The position numbers were made by a program, and so were the translations under genes. This document shows, piece after piece, positions 25,191-33,597 of a stretch of 64,000 nt of DNA (the first letter of the stretch is position 1; every line of letters begins with the position of its first letter). The notes under the pieces are model-generated. The model ran no database searches. It was not told where the DNA came from and saw only the letters and a program-made list of their open reading frames with translations. Origin of the DNA: Pyxidicoccus caerfyrddinensis (GTDB lineage: Bacteria; Myxococcota; Myxococcia; Myxococcales; Myxococcaceae); NCBI RefSeq assembly GCF_010894405.1, contig NZ_JAAIYA010000006.1, positions 1 through 64,000 on the forward strand, given 5' to 3'.

Positions 25191-25191
25191 A

Positions 25192-27051
25192 GTGTCGGCC
25201 CCGCGTGATGCATCCACCCGCGCCAATCTGCTGGGCAGATACGAGCTCGTCACCGAGCTGGGTCAAGGCGGGATGGCAAAGGTGTACCGGGCGCGTGCCG
25301 CTGGCCCGGGAGGCTTCGAGAAGACGCTGGTGGTGAAGTGCATCCTGCCGCACCTGGCGCAGGACCCCCAGTTCGTCGAGATGTTCCTGGCCGAGGCCCG
25401 GCTGGCGGCGCGGCTCAACCATCCCAACCTCGTGCAGATTTTCGACTTCGGCGAGGCGGCGGGCGCGTACTTCCTGGCGATGGAGTACATCGACGGGCCG
25501 ACGCTGCGCGCGCTGCTGCGGCGGCTGGCCGCGCAGGGCCAGGCGATACCGTATCCCCTCTGTGCGCGCATCGCGTCGGCGGTGTGCGAAGGGCTCACGT
25601 TCGCGCACGAGTTCTCTGATCCGGACACCGGCGAGGCGCTGCGGATGATCCACCGCGACGTCAGCCCCGACAACATCCTGTTGTCGCGCAGCGGCAACGT
25701 GAAGCTGGTGGACTTCGGCATCGCCAAGGCCACCAGCCAGGCGCCGCAGACGCAGGTGGGCACGCTCAAGGGCAAGGTGCCGTACATGGCGCCCGAGCAG
25801 CTGCGCAACGAGCCGCTGGACCCGCGCACGGACGTGTACGCGCTGGGGGTGGTGCTCTACGAGATGGTGGCGGGTGCCAAGCCCTTCGAGGCCAGCAACG
25901 AAGCGGCGCTGATGCGTGCCATCCTCTTCGAGCCCTTCATTCCCGTGGCCGCGCGGCGAGAAGGCGCACCCGAGGCCCTGCTGCGCATCATCCAGCGCGC
26001 CCTCGCGAAGGACCGCGAGACGCGGTACGCGGACTGCCGGCAGATGCAGGCGGACCTGGACCGGTACCTGCTGAGCTGCGGGCACCCGGTGGGCGCGCAG
26101 CACATGGCCCAGCTCATCAGCCGCGCCGGCGTGCCCGTCGGTGGGAGCCCCGTCGTGGGCACCCCCGTCTCCGGCGGGGTCAGCGTGCCGCGTGACGCGT
26201 CGCCGGGCTCCGGCCTGTCGCGGCCCGCCACCGGGCCGTCCATGCGCGCCCCGACGGAGGTCAACCCGGAGCCGCAGCCCACCGGGCCCACGCAGCCCCT
26301 GTTCCTGACGCGAGGCCGGGGTGTGCTCCTGCTCGCGGTGGGCGTCGGCGCGCTGCTGGCGGGCGCCGTCGCCGTGGTCTTGCGCCCCAGCGGTCATGAC
26401 CTTCCGCCCTCCGCTCCCGTGGCCGCCAACACGCTGCCCTCCACGGGCGTCCCCGCCGCGACGACCTCCGCGCCCGGGGCCCACGGCGCGGGGCCCTCCA
26501 CGGGAGGGGTGCCGGGCACGGCCCCCGCGGGCACGAACGCGGAAGGAACCGTCGTTCCGCCCACCGGCGTCGCCGCGGCCGTGCAGGGCGCCACCGCGGA
26601 AGGAACCGTCGTTCCGCCCGCCGGGGCCACGGGTCAGGCCCCCGCCGAGCCGACGGAGGTGGAGCTGCAGGTGACGGTGACGCCGCGCAAGGCCCAACTC
26701 CGCCTGGATGACCGGCCGCTGGAGGGCACCCCCTTCTCGGACACCTTCCCCCGGGATGACCGCGTGCACACGCTGCGTGTCTCCGCCCCCGGCTACACGA
26801 CCGTGGTGAAGGAGCTGCGCCTCGACCGCGACCTGGCGCTCGACATCACCCTGTCCCGGCGCGGCCAGGAGTCGCGCCGTCCCGCCGTCGTGGAGACCCC
26901 GGCTCGCGAGCCGGCCCAGGTCCAGTCGCAGGAGCCGGACTTCGCCGAGCTGCCCGCGAAGCCGACCCGGCGCAAGCCGCCCCGGCGCACCCTCGACTCG
27001 GACAACCCCTGGGCCGAGCAGGGCGGCACCTCTTCCTCGGAAACCCCATGA
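25192..27051 (+). CDS. Membrane-anchored Ser/Thr protein kinase with C-terminal PEGA domain
   Basis: A 619-residue eukaryote-type kinase starting at GTG 25192 after GGAGAGG. The kinase domain (about 18-290) is complete: glycine loop GQGGMAKVY, VVK, the HRDVSPDNILL catalytic loop (near 155), DFGIAK, and MAPEQ with the TDVYALGVVLYEM helix. A Gly/Pro-rich linker leads to one membrane helix at about 375-397, then a low-complexity linker containing AEGTVVPP twice, and a PEGA domain at about 489-557. PEGA domains bind envelope or surface polymers, so the protein can sense outside and phosphorylate inside. Its stop overlaps the next start (ATGA at 27048-27051). The repeated peptides coincide with dispersed palindrome copies. 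Confidence 0.93.
   Translation: MSAPRDASTRANLLGRYELVTELGQGGMAKVYRARAAGPGGFEKTLVVKCILPHLAQDPQFVEMFLAEARLAARLNHPNLVQIFDFGEAAGAYFLAMEYIDGPTLRALLRRLAAQGQAIPYPLCARIASAVCEGLTFAHEFSDPDTGEALRMIHRDVSPDNILLSRSGNVKLVDFGIAKATSQAPQTQVGTLKGKVPYMAPEQLRNEPLDPRTDVYALGVVLYEMVAGAKPFEASNEAALMRAILFEPFIPVAARREGAPEALLRIIQRALAKDRETRYADCRQMQADLDRYLLSCGHPVGAQHMAQLISRAGVPVGGSPVVGTPVSGGVSVPRDASPGSGLSRPATGPSMRAPTEVNPEPQPTGPTQPLFLTRGRGVLLLAVGVGALLAGAVAVVLRPSGHDLPPSAPVAANTLPSTGVPAATTSAPGAHGAGPSTGGVPGTAPAGTNAEGTVVPPTGVAAAVQGATAEGTVVPPAGATGQAPAEPTEVELQVTVTPRKAQLRLDDRPLEGTPFSDTFPRDDRVHTLRVSAPGYTTVVKELRLDRDLALDITLSRRGQESRRPAVVETPAREPAQVQSQEPDFAELPAKPTRRKPPRRTLDSDNPWAEQGGTSSSETP
26541..26558. repeat. Dispersed 18-bp imperfect palindrome, copy within the kinase gene
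   Basis: GGAAGGAACCGTCGTTCC, a reverse-complement relative of the copy at 21308-21325. It encodes part of the first AEGTVVPP peptide in the linker of the kinase. Confidence 0.5.
26598..26615. repeat. Dispersed 18-bp imperfect palindrome, second copy within the kinase gene
   Basis: Identical to the copy at 26541-26558, 57 bp downstream and in the same frame. It creates the second AEGTVVPP peptide. Confidence 0.5.
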
Positions 27052-28061
27052 ACTCCATCTCGATGTGTCATCCGAAGCGGCTCGCCCTCGTGCTCCTGGT
27101 GGCGATGGCGGCGGGCAGCGCCAGCGCCGCCGCCCCTGCTCGAAAGACTCCCAGCGCGCGCACCCAGCAGATGGAGGAGGCACAGCGGCGCTACGAGCGC
27201 GGCAAGGAGTTCTACGAGGAGAGCGACTTCAGCGCGGCGCTCGTGGAGTTCCAGCGCGCCTACGAGCTGGCTCCGAGCTACCGGCTCCTCTACAGCATCG
27301 CCCAGGTCCAGTATCAGCTGCAGGACTACCCGGGCGCGCTGCGCAGCTTCCAGCAGTACCTGCAGGAGGGCCAGGCGGACATCACCGCCCAGCGCCGCGA
27401 GGAGGTGCAGCGCGAGGTGGAGCGCCTGCGCTCGCGCGTGGCGTTCCTGGACATCGTCACCCAGCCGGTGGGCGCGCGGGTGTCGGTGGATGACCAGCCG
27501 GTGGGGCGCACCCCGCTGTCCGAGCCGGTGATGGTGAGCGCCGGCCGGCGCAAGGTGACGGCCGAGCTTCCCGGTGAGCCTCCAGTGACGCGCATGGTGG
27601 ACGTCGCGGGCCAGGACAGCGTGCAGGTGAAGCTGGACTTCGCGCCTCCGCCCGTCCAGAAGCCCGCCGCCGTCACGGAGTCCGTGGCCTCCACCCCCGT
27701 GGCGGCGACTCCCGGCCTTGCGGCCCGGGCCGAGCCGCGCGGCGTCCCCTGGAAGATGTGGACCGCCACCGGCGCGCTGGCGGTGGGCGCGGGTGTCACC
27801 GCCGTGCTCGCCAACGGCGCGGCCAGTGACTTGAAGACCCAGCGGGACACCTTTGGCGTGACGCGCGCCCAGCTGGACGACGCCAGCAGCAAGGCGAAGA
27901 CGCTGGCCCTCACCAGCGACATCCTCACCGGGGCCACGGTGGTGGCCGCCGGCATCTCCGCCTTCATGACCTTCTCCGGCGGCTCCTCCTCCAACGCCTC
28001 CGCCCCGTCCGTGACGGTGGGCGTGGGCCCCGGCAGCGTCGGTGTCGCCGGTGCCTTCTAG
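27048..28061 (+). CDS. Periplasmic TPR and PEGA-like protein
   Basis: A 337-residue exported protein translationally coupled to the kinase gene (ATGA overlap). It has a signal peptide of about 28 residues ending ASA-A, then TPR-like helices (about 35-125: RRYERGKEFYEESDFSAALVEF, YRLLYSIAQVQYQLQDYPGAL), then a PEGA-like stretch (about 135-185: VTQPVGARVSVDDQPVGRTPL). Two hydrophobic segments near the C-terminus (about 240-315) may be membrane helices. It shares the PEGA theme with the kinase and probably works with it in the envelope. Confidence 0.78.
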   Translation: MNSISMCHPKRLALVLLVAMAAGSASAAAPARKTPSARTQQMEEAQRRYERGKEFYEESDFSAALVEFQRAYELAPSYRLLYSIAQVQYQLQDYPGALRSFQQYLQEGQADITAQRREEVQREVERLRSRVAFLDIVTQPVGARVSVDDQPVGRTPLSEPVMVSAGRRKVTAELPGEPPVTRMVDVAGQDSVQVKLDFAPPPVQKPAAVTESVASTPVAATPGLAARAEPRGVPWKMWTATGALAVGAGVTAVLANGAASDLKTQRDTFGVTRAQLDDASSKAKTLALTSDILTGATVVAAGISAFMTFSGGSSSNASAPSVTVGVGPGSVGVAGAF

Positions 28062-28086
28062 CCTTCAGCCTTCCAGAGCCACACCC

Positions 28087-28467
28087 ATGCCTTTGCCTTC
28101 CTTCTCCCGGAGCGGCCCCGCCCGGCTTCGTGCTTCCTCCTCCTTCCGCCGGGCGCGCCGCGTCCTGCTCGCCCCGGTACTGCTGATGGCGGCCTCCGGC
28201 TGCTCGCTGGCCCTGGATACAGAGTCCGCGCAGTGCTCCACGGACGCGGACTGCGAGCGCTTCGGCACCTACCCCATCTGCCAGGAGGGGGTGTGCCTGC
28301 CGTCCGGGCTCGGCCCGCAGGGCTGCTTCCGGGGTGCCGCCACCAGCGAGGAGCAGTTCCTCAACCAGTGCACCCGCGCCGACTGCGTGCCCTTCGACAA
28401 CTGCGCGCGCCTGGGGCGGTGCAATCCCGACGAGGCGCTGCCCGACCTCGTTCCCCGGCCTCCCTGA
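28087..28467 (+). CDS. Small cysteine-rich lipoprotein
   Basis: A 126-residue protein with a long N-terminal basic region and a lipoprotein signal (LLMAASGCSLAL). The mature part has about ten cysteines in short spacings (CSTDADCERF, CQEGVCLPSGLGPQGC, CTRADCVPFDNCARLGRC), typical of disulfide-rich myxobacterial surface lipoproteins. ATG 28087 is chosen; the 28042 start would overlap the previous gene. It is the third gene of the kinase cassette, 25 bp after the TPR/PEGA gene. No family is recognised. Confidence 0.65.
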   Translation: MPLPSFSRSGPARLRASSSFRRARRVLLAPVLLMAASGCSLALDTESAQCSTDADCERFGTYPICQEGVCLPSGLGPQGCFRGAATSEEQFLNQCTRADCVPFDNCARLGRCNPDEALPDLVPRPP

Positions 28468-28511
28468 GCCGCTCCGTCCTCTTCCCGCTCCCCTTCCGAA
28501 GACTGCCACCC

Positions 28512-29753
28512 ATGAGACCTTCCGCCCTCCTCGGCGGCCCGGCGCGCGCGCTGGCGCTGCTCCTCGCCGCGCTCGCTGTCCCGGCCGCCCACGCGCAGAC
28601 GAACACGCCCACCATCTCCTGCCCCTCCACCCAGGTTGTCTACGTGGCGGGCTCGTCGGCCGTCCGCTCCTTCCTCACGGTGGTGGCGCCGCTGCTCGCC
28701 CAGGACACGCCCGCCTACAGCATCGTCTACCAGTCCCAGGGCTCGTGTACGGGCGTCACCGCCATCTTCAGCACGGACCCGACGAAGCGGGTGATGAAGG
28801 ACATCCCCGCCGCGGGGACGCGGGCCGCCAACTACGCCATCCTGCTCAAGGCGGATGGCTCGGCGCAGGAGTGCTCGCTGCCGCCGGAGGGCGTGCTGGT
28901 GGACATCGGCGTGTCGGACGTCTTCGCCTCCACGTGCGGCGTGGAGGCTCCCGCCGGGGTGCAGACCGCCGATTACGAGGGCCCCGTCCAGCCGATGACC
29001 TTCGTGGTGCCGGTGAACTCCACGCAGAAGAGCATCAGCGCGGAGGCGGCGTACATGGCCTTCGGCATGGGCGGCAATGCGGGCAAGGCCACGCCCTGGC
29101 TGGACGCCTCGCTGTTCTTCGTGCGCAACGCCAGCTCCGGCACGCAGCAGATGATTGCCCGGGCCATCAGCGTGCCGGCCGACAAGTGGTGGGGCGTGGA
29201 CCGCGGCGGCAGCGACGGCGTGCGCAAGAACATGAAGCTGCTGCTGGACGCGAGCTCCTCGGAGAAGGCCATCGGCATCCTGTCCACGGACGTGGCGGAC
29301 GAGGAGCGCTCCAATCTGCGCATCCTCGCCTTCCAGGCCCGGGGACAGAAGTGCGGCTTCCTGCCGGACTCCACCCCGTTCGCCAAGGACAAGGCGAACG
29401 TGCGCGACGGCCACTACCCCATCTGGGGGCCGGTGCACTTCTACACGCGGGTGGAGAACGGGCTGCCCACGGCCGCCGCGGGGGCGCTGGTGAGCCGCTT
29501 CGCCGCCCCGCAGCTCGAGCAGCCGCTGCTGGAGGCCATCATCAACAAGCACCTGGTGCCCAAGTGCGCCATGAAGGTGAAGCGCACCGCGGAGATGGGG
29601 CCGCTGTCGCCCGTCACCTCCGGCCTGCGCTGCGGGTGCTTCTTCGACAAGGTGGCCAACGGCGCGTCCTCGTGCACGCCGTGCGGTGGCCCCGGGGACT
29701 GCCCTTCCTCGGCGCCCTCCTGTAACTACGGCTATTGCGAGCAGGGCGGCTGA
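28512..29753 (+). CDS. Secreted protein resembling phosphate-binding (PstS-type) proteins
   Basis: A 413-residue exported protein with signal peptide MRPSALLGGPARALALLLAAL and an AHA-Q cleavage site. Residues 38-350 resemble the PBP-like fold of phosphate ABC-binding proteins: VVYVAGSSAVRSFLTVVAPLL near the start, YQSQGSCTGV, DIGVSDVF and a C-terminal hinge region. The end (about 370-413) is cysteine-rich (CGCFFDK, CTPCGGPGDCPSSAPSC). No transporter genes adjoin it, so it may be a ligand sensor for the upstream kinase rather than a transport component. It is the last gene of the four-gene set. Confidence 0.65.
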   Translation: MRPSALLGGPARALALLLAALAVPAAHAQTNTPTISCPSTQVVYVAGSSAVRSFLTVVAPLLAQDTPAYSIVYQSQGSCTGVTAIFSTDPTKRVMKDIPAAGTRAANYAILLKADGSAQECSLPPEGVLVDIGVSDVFASTCGVEAPAGVQTADYEGPVQPMTFVVPVNSTQKSISAEAAYMAFGMGGNAGKATPWLDASLFFVRNASSGTQQMIARAISVPADKWWGVDRGGSDGVRKNMKLLLDASSSEKAIGILSTDVADEERSNLRILAFQARGQKCGFLPDSTPFAKDKANVRDGHYPIWGPVHFYTRVENGLPTAAAGALVSRFAAPQLEQPLLEAIINKHLVPKCAMKVKRTAEMGPLSPVTSGLRCGCFFDKVANGASSCTPCGGPGDCPSSAPSCNYGYCEQGG

Positions 29754-29789
29754 GGTCGCCGGGGCAGGGGCTTTCGGGAAGGAGCCTCC

Positions 29790-30644
29790 TCAGCCCCTGG
29801 CGATGCGCGTGGCGGAGTGGGAGTCCTGTTCCGCGCGCTCCAGGTGCTCCACCAGGAGGGCGTTGACCTCCGTGGCGCGGGTGATGGTCATGGCGTGGGC
29901 GGTGCCGCTCAGCTCGACGTAGCGCGCGCCTGGAATCCCCTGCGCGAGCTCTCGGCCAGAGGCGGGCGTGGCGATGCGGTCATGCTCCGCGCTCGCGACG
30001 AGCGTGGGGATGCCGGCGAGTTCGGAGAGGAACGGCCGTGCGTCCGCGCGGGCCATGGTCTTCACCTGCTGCATCAGGATGGGCGGCGACTCCGCGAGGT
30101 CGCGGTCGAAGAGCGTGCCGAGCTTCTTCGCCATGGCGTCGGGGTCGACGGTCGCCAGCTCCTCGTGGGTGAGCACCATCTCCATGAAGGCGCGCTGTCG
30201 CATGCGCCGCGTGCCAATGCGGGTGCGCAGGCCGACGCGCACCAGCCACGGCGTCAGCTTGGAGGGTGCCTTGCCATTCGCGAACGTGCACAGGAGCGCG
30301 AGGCTGCGCACGCGTGCCTTCGCGCGCCGGGCCACGTACTGCGCGATGAGCCCGCCCATCGAGTGCCCGACGAGGTGCGCGCTCTCCCAGCCCTGGGCGT
30401 CCATCAACGCGAGGACGTCCTCGGCCATGAGCTCGAGGGAGAGGGGCTCGGCGGAAGGAACGCTCCTTCCATAGGCGCGGTTGTCGAAGCACAGGAGCTG
30501 GAAGCGCGGCGTCAGCGCATCGAGTTGAGGCAGCCACCCATTCGCGCCGACGCCCGAGCCCTGGATGAGCACGACGGGCGTGCCCTGGCCCTCAATGAGC
30601 CAGCTCAGGTTGCAGCCCCGGTGCATCGTCGCGCGTCGTTCCAC
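29790..30644 (-). CDS. Alpha/beta-fold hydrolase
   Basis: A 284-residue serine hydrolase. The nucleophile elbow is GHSMGG near residue 107, with LIQGSGVG as the oxyanion-side loop, an Asp in ASAEHDRIATP and a His in SGTAHAMTI completing the triad. The start chosen is GTG 30644, eight bases after GGAGG on the minus strand; an ATG at 30626 and longer forms are possible. There is no signal peptide. The family includes esterases, haloperoxidase-like and 3-oxoadipate enol-lactonase-like enzymes, and the substrate is unknown. A dispersed palindrome copy lies inside the gene (30453-30470). Confidence 0.82.
   Translation of the reverse strand: MERRATMHRGCNLSWLIEGQGTPVVLIQGSGVGANGWLPQLDALTPRFQLLCFDNRAYGRSVPSAEPLSLELMAEDVLALMDAQGWESAHLVGHSMGGLIAQYVARRAKARVRSLALLCTFANGKAPSKLTPWLVRVGLRTRIGTRRMRQRAFMEMVLTHEELATVDPDAMAKKLGTLFDRDLAESPPILMQQVKTMARADARPFLSELAGIPTLVASAEHDRIATPASGRELAQGIPGARYVELSGTAHAMTITRATEVNALLVEHLERAEQDSHSATRIARG
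30453..30470. repeat. Dispersed 18-bp palindrome, copy within the hydrolase gene
   Basis: GGAAGGAACGCTCCTTCC, 16 of 18 bases like the reverse complement of the copy at 21308-21325. It is the most symmetric copy, with arms GGAAGGA and TCCTTCC. Confidence 0.5.
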
Positions 30645-30883
30645 GAGCCTCTCCTCCGGTAGATGGAAATGACGCTGGCACGGCCCGGCGGAGCATTGCG
30701 AACAGGCGGCCATGGGCACGTCATGGCAGCCAGTAGGCGACGTGAGGAGGAGGGTGGAACTGAGGTGGTGTCAGACCCCTGGGGTAGGAAGTAGTGGACA
30801 CGCAGTAGAGGGTGGGGTTCCACTCCAGGGAGGCAGGGTCGATGATGGAAGGGTGGGGAGTTGGCGGCCTGGGGAGTTCCGAG

Positions 30884-31468
30884 ATGAGCAAGGAGACGAA
30901 GCGCCCGGCGACGTATGCCGACCTGGAGGCGCTGCCCGAGCACATGGTCGGGCAGATCATCGACGGCGAGCTCATTGCCATGCCGCGGCCGGCAGGTCCG
31001 CATACGGTGGCGCACACCGTGCTGATTGGTGAGCTGTACACACCCTTCCAGCGAGGAAGTGGCGGGCCCGGAGGGTGGTGGTTCATGACGGAGCCGGAGT
31101 TGCACTTCGGCGACGACGTCCTTGTTCCAGACATCGCGGGTTGGCGCATTGAGCGAATGCCGGAGGACCAGGAGGCTCCCTACTTCAGCCTTCCCCCGGA
31201 CTGGGTCTGCGAGGTGCTTTCTCCCTCCACCGCGAAGCTGGACCGCCATCGCAAGAGTGAGATCTACGCACGCGAAGGCGTAGGGCACGTGTGGCTGTTG
31301 GACCCGGTCTCACGGACGCTGGAGGTGTTCCAGTTGAGGGACGGACAGTGGGTGCGGCGCGGAACCTGGTCGGGTGAGGTGAGTGCCAGGGCCGAGCCCT
31401 TCGAGGAGCTCGAACTGGAGCTCGCGAGACTGTGGCCGCGAATGCCTCAGTCACCGCAGCCTCCGTGA
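30884..31468 (+). CDS. Uma2-family (DUF820) nuclease-like protein
   Basis: A 194-residue protein of the Uma2/DUF820 group, which has a PD-(D/E)xK nuclease fold. Visible marks are IIDGELIAMPRP near residue 25, VPDIAGWR (the PD of the core) and EVLSPSTAKLDRHRKSEIYAREGVGHVWLLDP, which supplies the E-x-K and the following helix. The start at ATG 30884 follows GGGGAG (30871-30876). These proteins occur in many copies in Myxococcota and Cyanobacteria; cellular roles are poorly known and some copies travel with mobile elements. No mobile element is visible here. Confidence 0.85.
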   Translation: MSKETKRPATYADLEALPEHMVGQIIDGELIAMPRPAGPHTVAHTVLIGELYTPFQRGSGGPGGWWFMTEPELHFGDDVLVPDIAGWRIERMPEDQEAPYFSLPPDWVCEVLSPSTAKLDRHRKSEIYAREGVGHVWLLDPVSRTLEVFQLRDGQWVRRGTWSGEVSARAEPFEELELELARLWPRMPQSPQPP

Positions 31469-31480
31469 CTCACGCCCGCG

Positions 31481-32335
31481 TCACGGGCGCACGGGCGCTG
31501 CCTTCGCCGAGAGCGCCAGCAGCACACCCACCAGCAGCGCCGCTCCCGCCAGGACCAGGCGCTGAGTCACGCTCTCACCGAGCAGCAACACGCCGCCCAC
31601 CGCCGCCAGCACCGGCACGCAGAGCTGAACGATGGCGGCCCGTGTCGCCGTCAGGTGCGGCAGCGCCGCGTACCACAGGCTGTAGCCCACGCCCGACGCC
31701 AGTGCCCCCGAGCCCACCGCCAGCGCGACGCCGTGCCCCGTCGCATGCGGCGCCCCCTGCACCAGCATCCCCACGCCCGAAAGCGCCGCCGCCAGGGGCA
31801 CGGAGCGCAGGAAGTTGTCCGCCGTCGCGGCCAGCGGATTGCGATTGCCCCGCCCCCGCAGCGAGTACACGCCCCACGCCACCCCCGCGCCCGCCATCAG
31901 CGCCGCGCCCACCGGGTCCGGCGCGGACACGCCGGGCGCCGTCAGCCCCACCAGCCCGCCCAGCGCCAGCACCAGCCCCGCCACCTCGCGCCCCTTCGGG
32001 CGCTCACCGCGCACCAGCCCCGTGCCCAGCATCGTCGCCTGCACGCAGCCGAACAGCAGCAGCGCCCCCACGCCCGCCGGGATGCGCACGTACGCCAGCG
32101 AGAAGCCCGCCGCGTACACGAAGAGCGCCAGCGCCGAGGGCCACGAGCCGCCCGTGTGCCGCCCACCCCGCGTCCACAGCAGCAATGCCAGCACCACCGC
32201 GCCGGACACCAGCCGCACCCCGGTGAAGGACGCCGCGTCGATGAGCCGCCCGCCTCCCGCCAGCGCCGCGCGGCACAGCAGCGAGTTGGCCGCGAAGCCC
32301 AGCAGCGCCAGCACCGTGAGCAGTCCCGTCCGCAT
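31481..32335 (-). CDS. DMT/EamA-family transporter
   Basis: A 284-residue inner-membrane protein with ten predicted membrane helices in two repeated EamA halves. The first half begins MRTGLLTVLALLGFAANSLL and the second around VGAALMAGAGVAWGVYSL. Members export small metabolites or amino acids. Its ATG overlaps the stop of the upstream beta-barrel gene by one base (TGATG), so it is the third gene of the PhhB operon. The substrate is unknown. It ends 12 bp from the convergent Uma2 gene. Confidence 0.88.
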   Translation of the reverse strand: MRTGLLTVLALLGFAANSLLCRAALAGGGRLIDAASFTGVRLVSGAVVLALLLWTRGGRHTGGSWPSALALFVYAAGFSLAYVRIPAGVGALLLFGCVQATMLGTGLVRGERPKGREVAGLVLALGGLVGLTAPGVSAPDPVGAALMAGAGVAWGVYSLRGRGNRNPLAATADNFLRSVPLAAALSGVGMLVQGAPHATGHGVALAVGSGALASGVGYSLWYAALPHLTATRAAIVQLCVPVLAAVGGVLLLGESVTQRLVLAGAALLVGVLLALSAKAAPVRP

Positions 32336-33597
32336 CACCGCCAGAATCCCACGGACAGGCCCACGTTGGTGTACCGGCGCGCCAGGTCGAAGGACGCGGC
32401 AATCGCCCAGTCCTCCCAGTAGCGCAGGACGAACACCTCGAAGCCGCCCGTGACGTGCGGCCGCGCCGGCCTGCCGTCGAACGGCGAGGGCTCCGCGTAG
32501 ATGCCCGCGCGCAGGCGAACCATGCCCGGCACCGTGTCGTGCTCCACGCCGATGCGGGGCGCGAACTCGGAGGCGTGGCCCACCGACTCCGTCTCCGCCG
32601 TGGAGGCGAACGAGCGCAACGGCACCGCGTTGTCCACGCCCGAGAAGAGGTCCACCTGCGCGCTGAGCAGCCACCGCCCCGCGGGGGCGTCCTTTGGCAC
32701 CTCGTCCGGTACCGGCAGCGCGTCTCCCTCCACCACCAACTGCCGCCGTGCCGCCGGAGACAGGCGGTTGTAGCGCTCGGAGCCCTCGCCGAAGCGCCAG
32801 CTCGCCCCGAGTGAAAGCACCGCCGGCGCCACTACCGCGCCGAAGAGCGTGCGCCCCGCGAGCACCGGCGCCTGGCCCTCTTCCGCGCGCAGGTCCGCCA
32901 CCACCTCCGGCCGCACCGTCACGCCCAGCCGCCACGCGCGCCCGTGCGGCCGGTACAGCATGTCCACCTCCACGCCCGTGTCGCCGTAGCGAATCTCGTC
33001 ACCACCCGAGGAGAGGCGGAAGGACGCCTGCGCCGCGAACAGCCCCAGCGCGAGGATGAAGTCGTCCTGCCCGAAGGCCACCGCCCCCGCCAGCACCGAC
33101 TGCGTCAGCGACACGCGGATGCGCTCACTGTCCCCGTTGCACGCGGCCGTGGCGCAGTAGGACACCTCGCTGTTGCGCAGCGCGAAGCCGATGCCGAAGC
33201 GCTTGTACTGCAGCAGCAGCCCGCCCAGCAGCTGCCGGCTGTCCTCGGACTCATCCGGCCGCCCGTCGTTGTCCAAATCCCGCTTGCGCCCACCCGTGAA
33301 GGGCAGGTCCAGCCAGGTCAGCGTGACGCCCAAATCCCAGTCCTTCTCCAGCGTGGCGCTCCGGTGCGCCAGCGCCGCCAGGTTGCTGGGGAAGCCCGCG
33401 GCGCCCTCGGCGATGCCCACGTACGCGCCGCCCAGCGCCACCACGCGCGCGGAGCCCAGCAGCGCGCCCGGGTTGAAGTACAGCCGCTCCGGGCGCGGCG
33501 CCTGGGGCTCTTCGTCCTGAGCCCACGCCGCTGGAGCGCCGCACAGCACCGCCGCGCAGAGGAGTGCCAGGCCGTACCTGTACGCCCCGGTGCTCAC
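32335..33597 (-). CDS. Predicted outer-membrane beta-barrel protein
   Basis: A 420-residue exported protein: signal peptide ending AWAQ, then GALLGSARVVALGGAYVGIAEGAAGF, similar to the N-terminal plug-like start of FadL/OmpP1-type or PorV-type proteins. Alternating hydrophobic strands follow throughout, and the C-terminus is aromatic (NVGLSVGFWR). The GTG start at 33597 overlaps the stop of the PhhB gene (GTGA, 33594-33597). The position between a pterin enzyme and an exporter gives no clear hint of function. A DNDGRPDESED calcium-like loop is notable near residue 115. Confidence 0.7.
   Translation of the reverse strand: MSTGAYRYGLALLCAAVLCGAPAAWAQDEEPQAPRPERLYFNPGALLGSARVVALGGAYVGIAEGAAGFPSNLAALAHRSATLEKDWDLGVTLTWLDLPFTGGRKRDLDNDGRPDESEDSRQLLGGLLLQYKRFGIGFALRNSEVSYCATAACNGDSERIRVSLTQSVLAGAVAFGQDDFILALGLFAAQASFRLSSGGDEIRYGDTGVEVDMLYRPHGRAWRLGVTVRPEVVADLRAEEGQAPVLAGRTLFGAVVAPAVLSLGASWRFGEGSERYNRLSPAARRQLVVEGDALPVPDEVPKDAPAGRWLLSAQVDLFSGVDNAVPLRSFASTAETESVGHASEFAPRIGVEHDTVPGMVRLRAGIYAEPSPFDGRPARPHVTGGFEVFVLRYWEDWAIAASFDLARRYTNVGLSVGFWR

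Noticed and set aside
25156..27183. 675-codon minus-strand open frame opposite the kinase gene
   Set aside because: Antisense shadow; the plus frame has all kinase motifs in order.
30754..30823. GTGGAAC and GTTCCAC inverted repeat before the Uma2 gene
   Set aside because: Only seven bases per arm across a 56-bp gap; likely by chance at this base composition.
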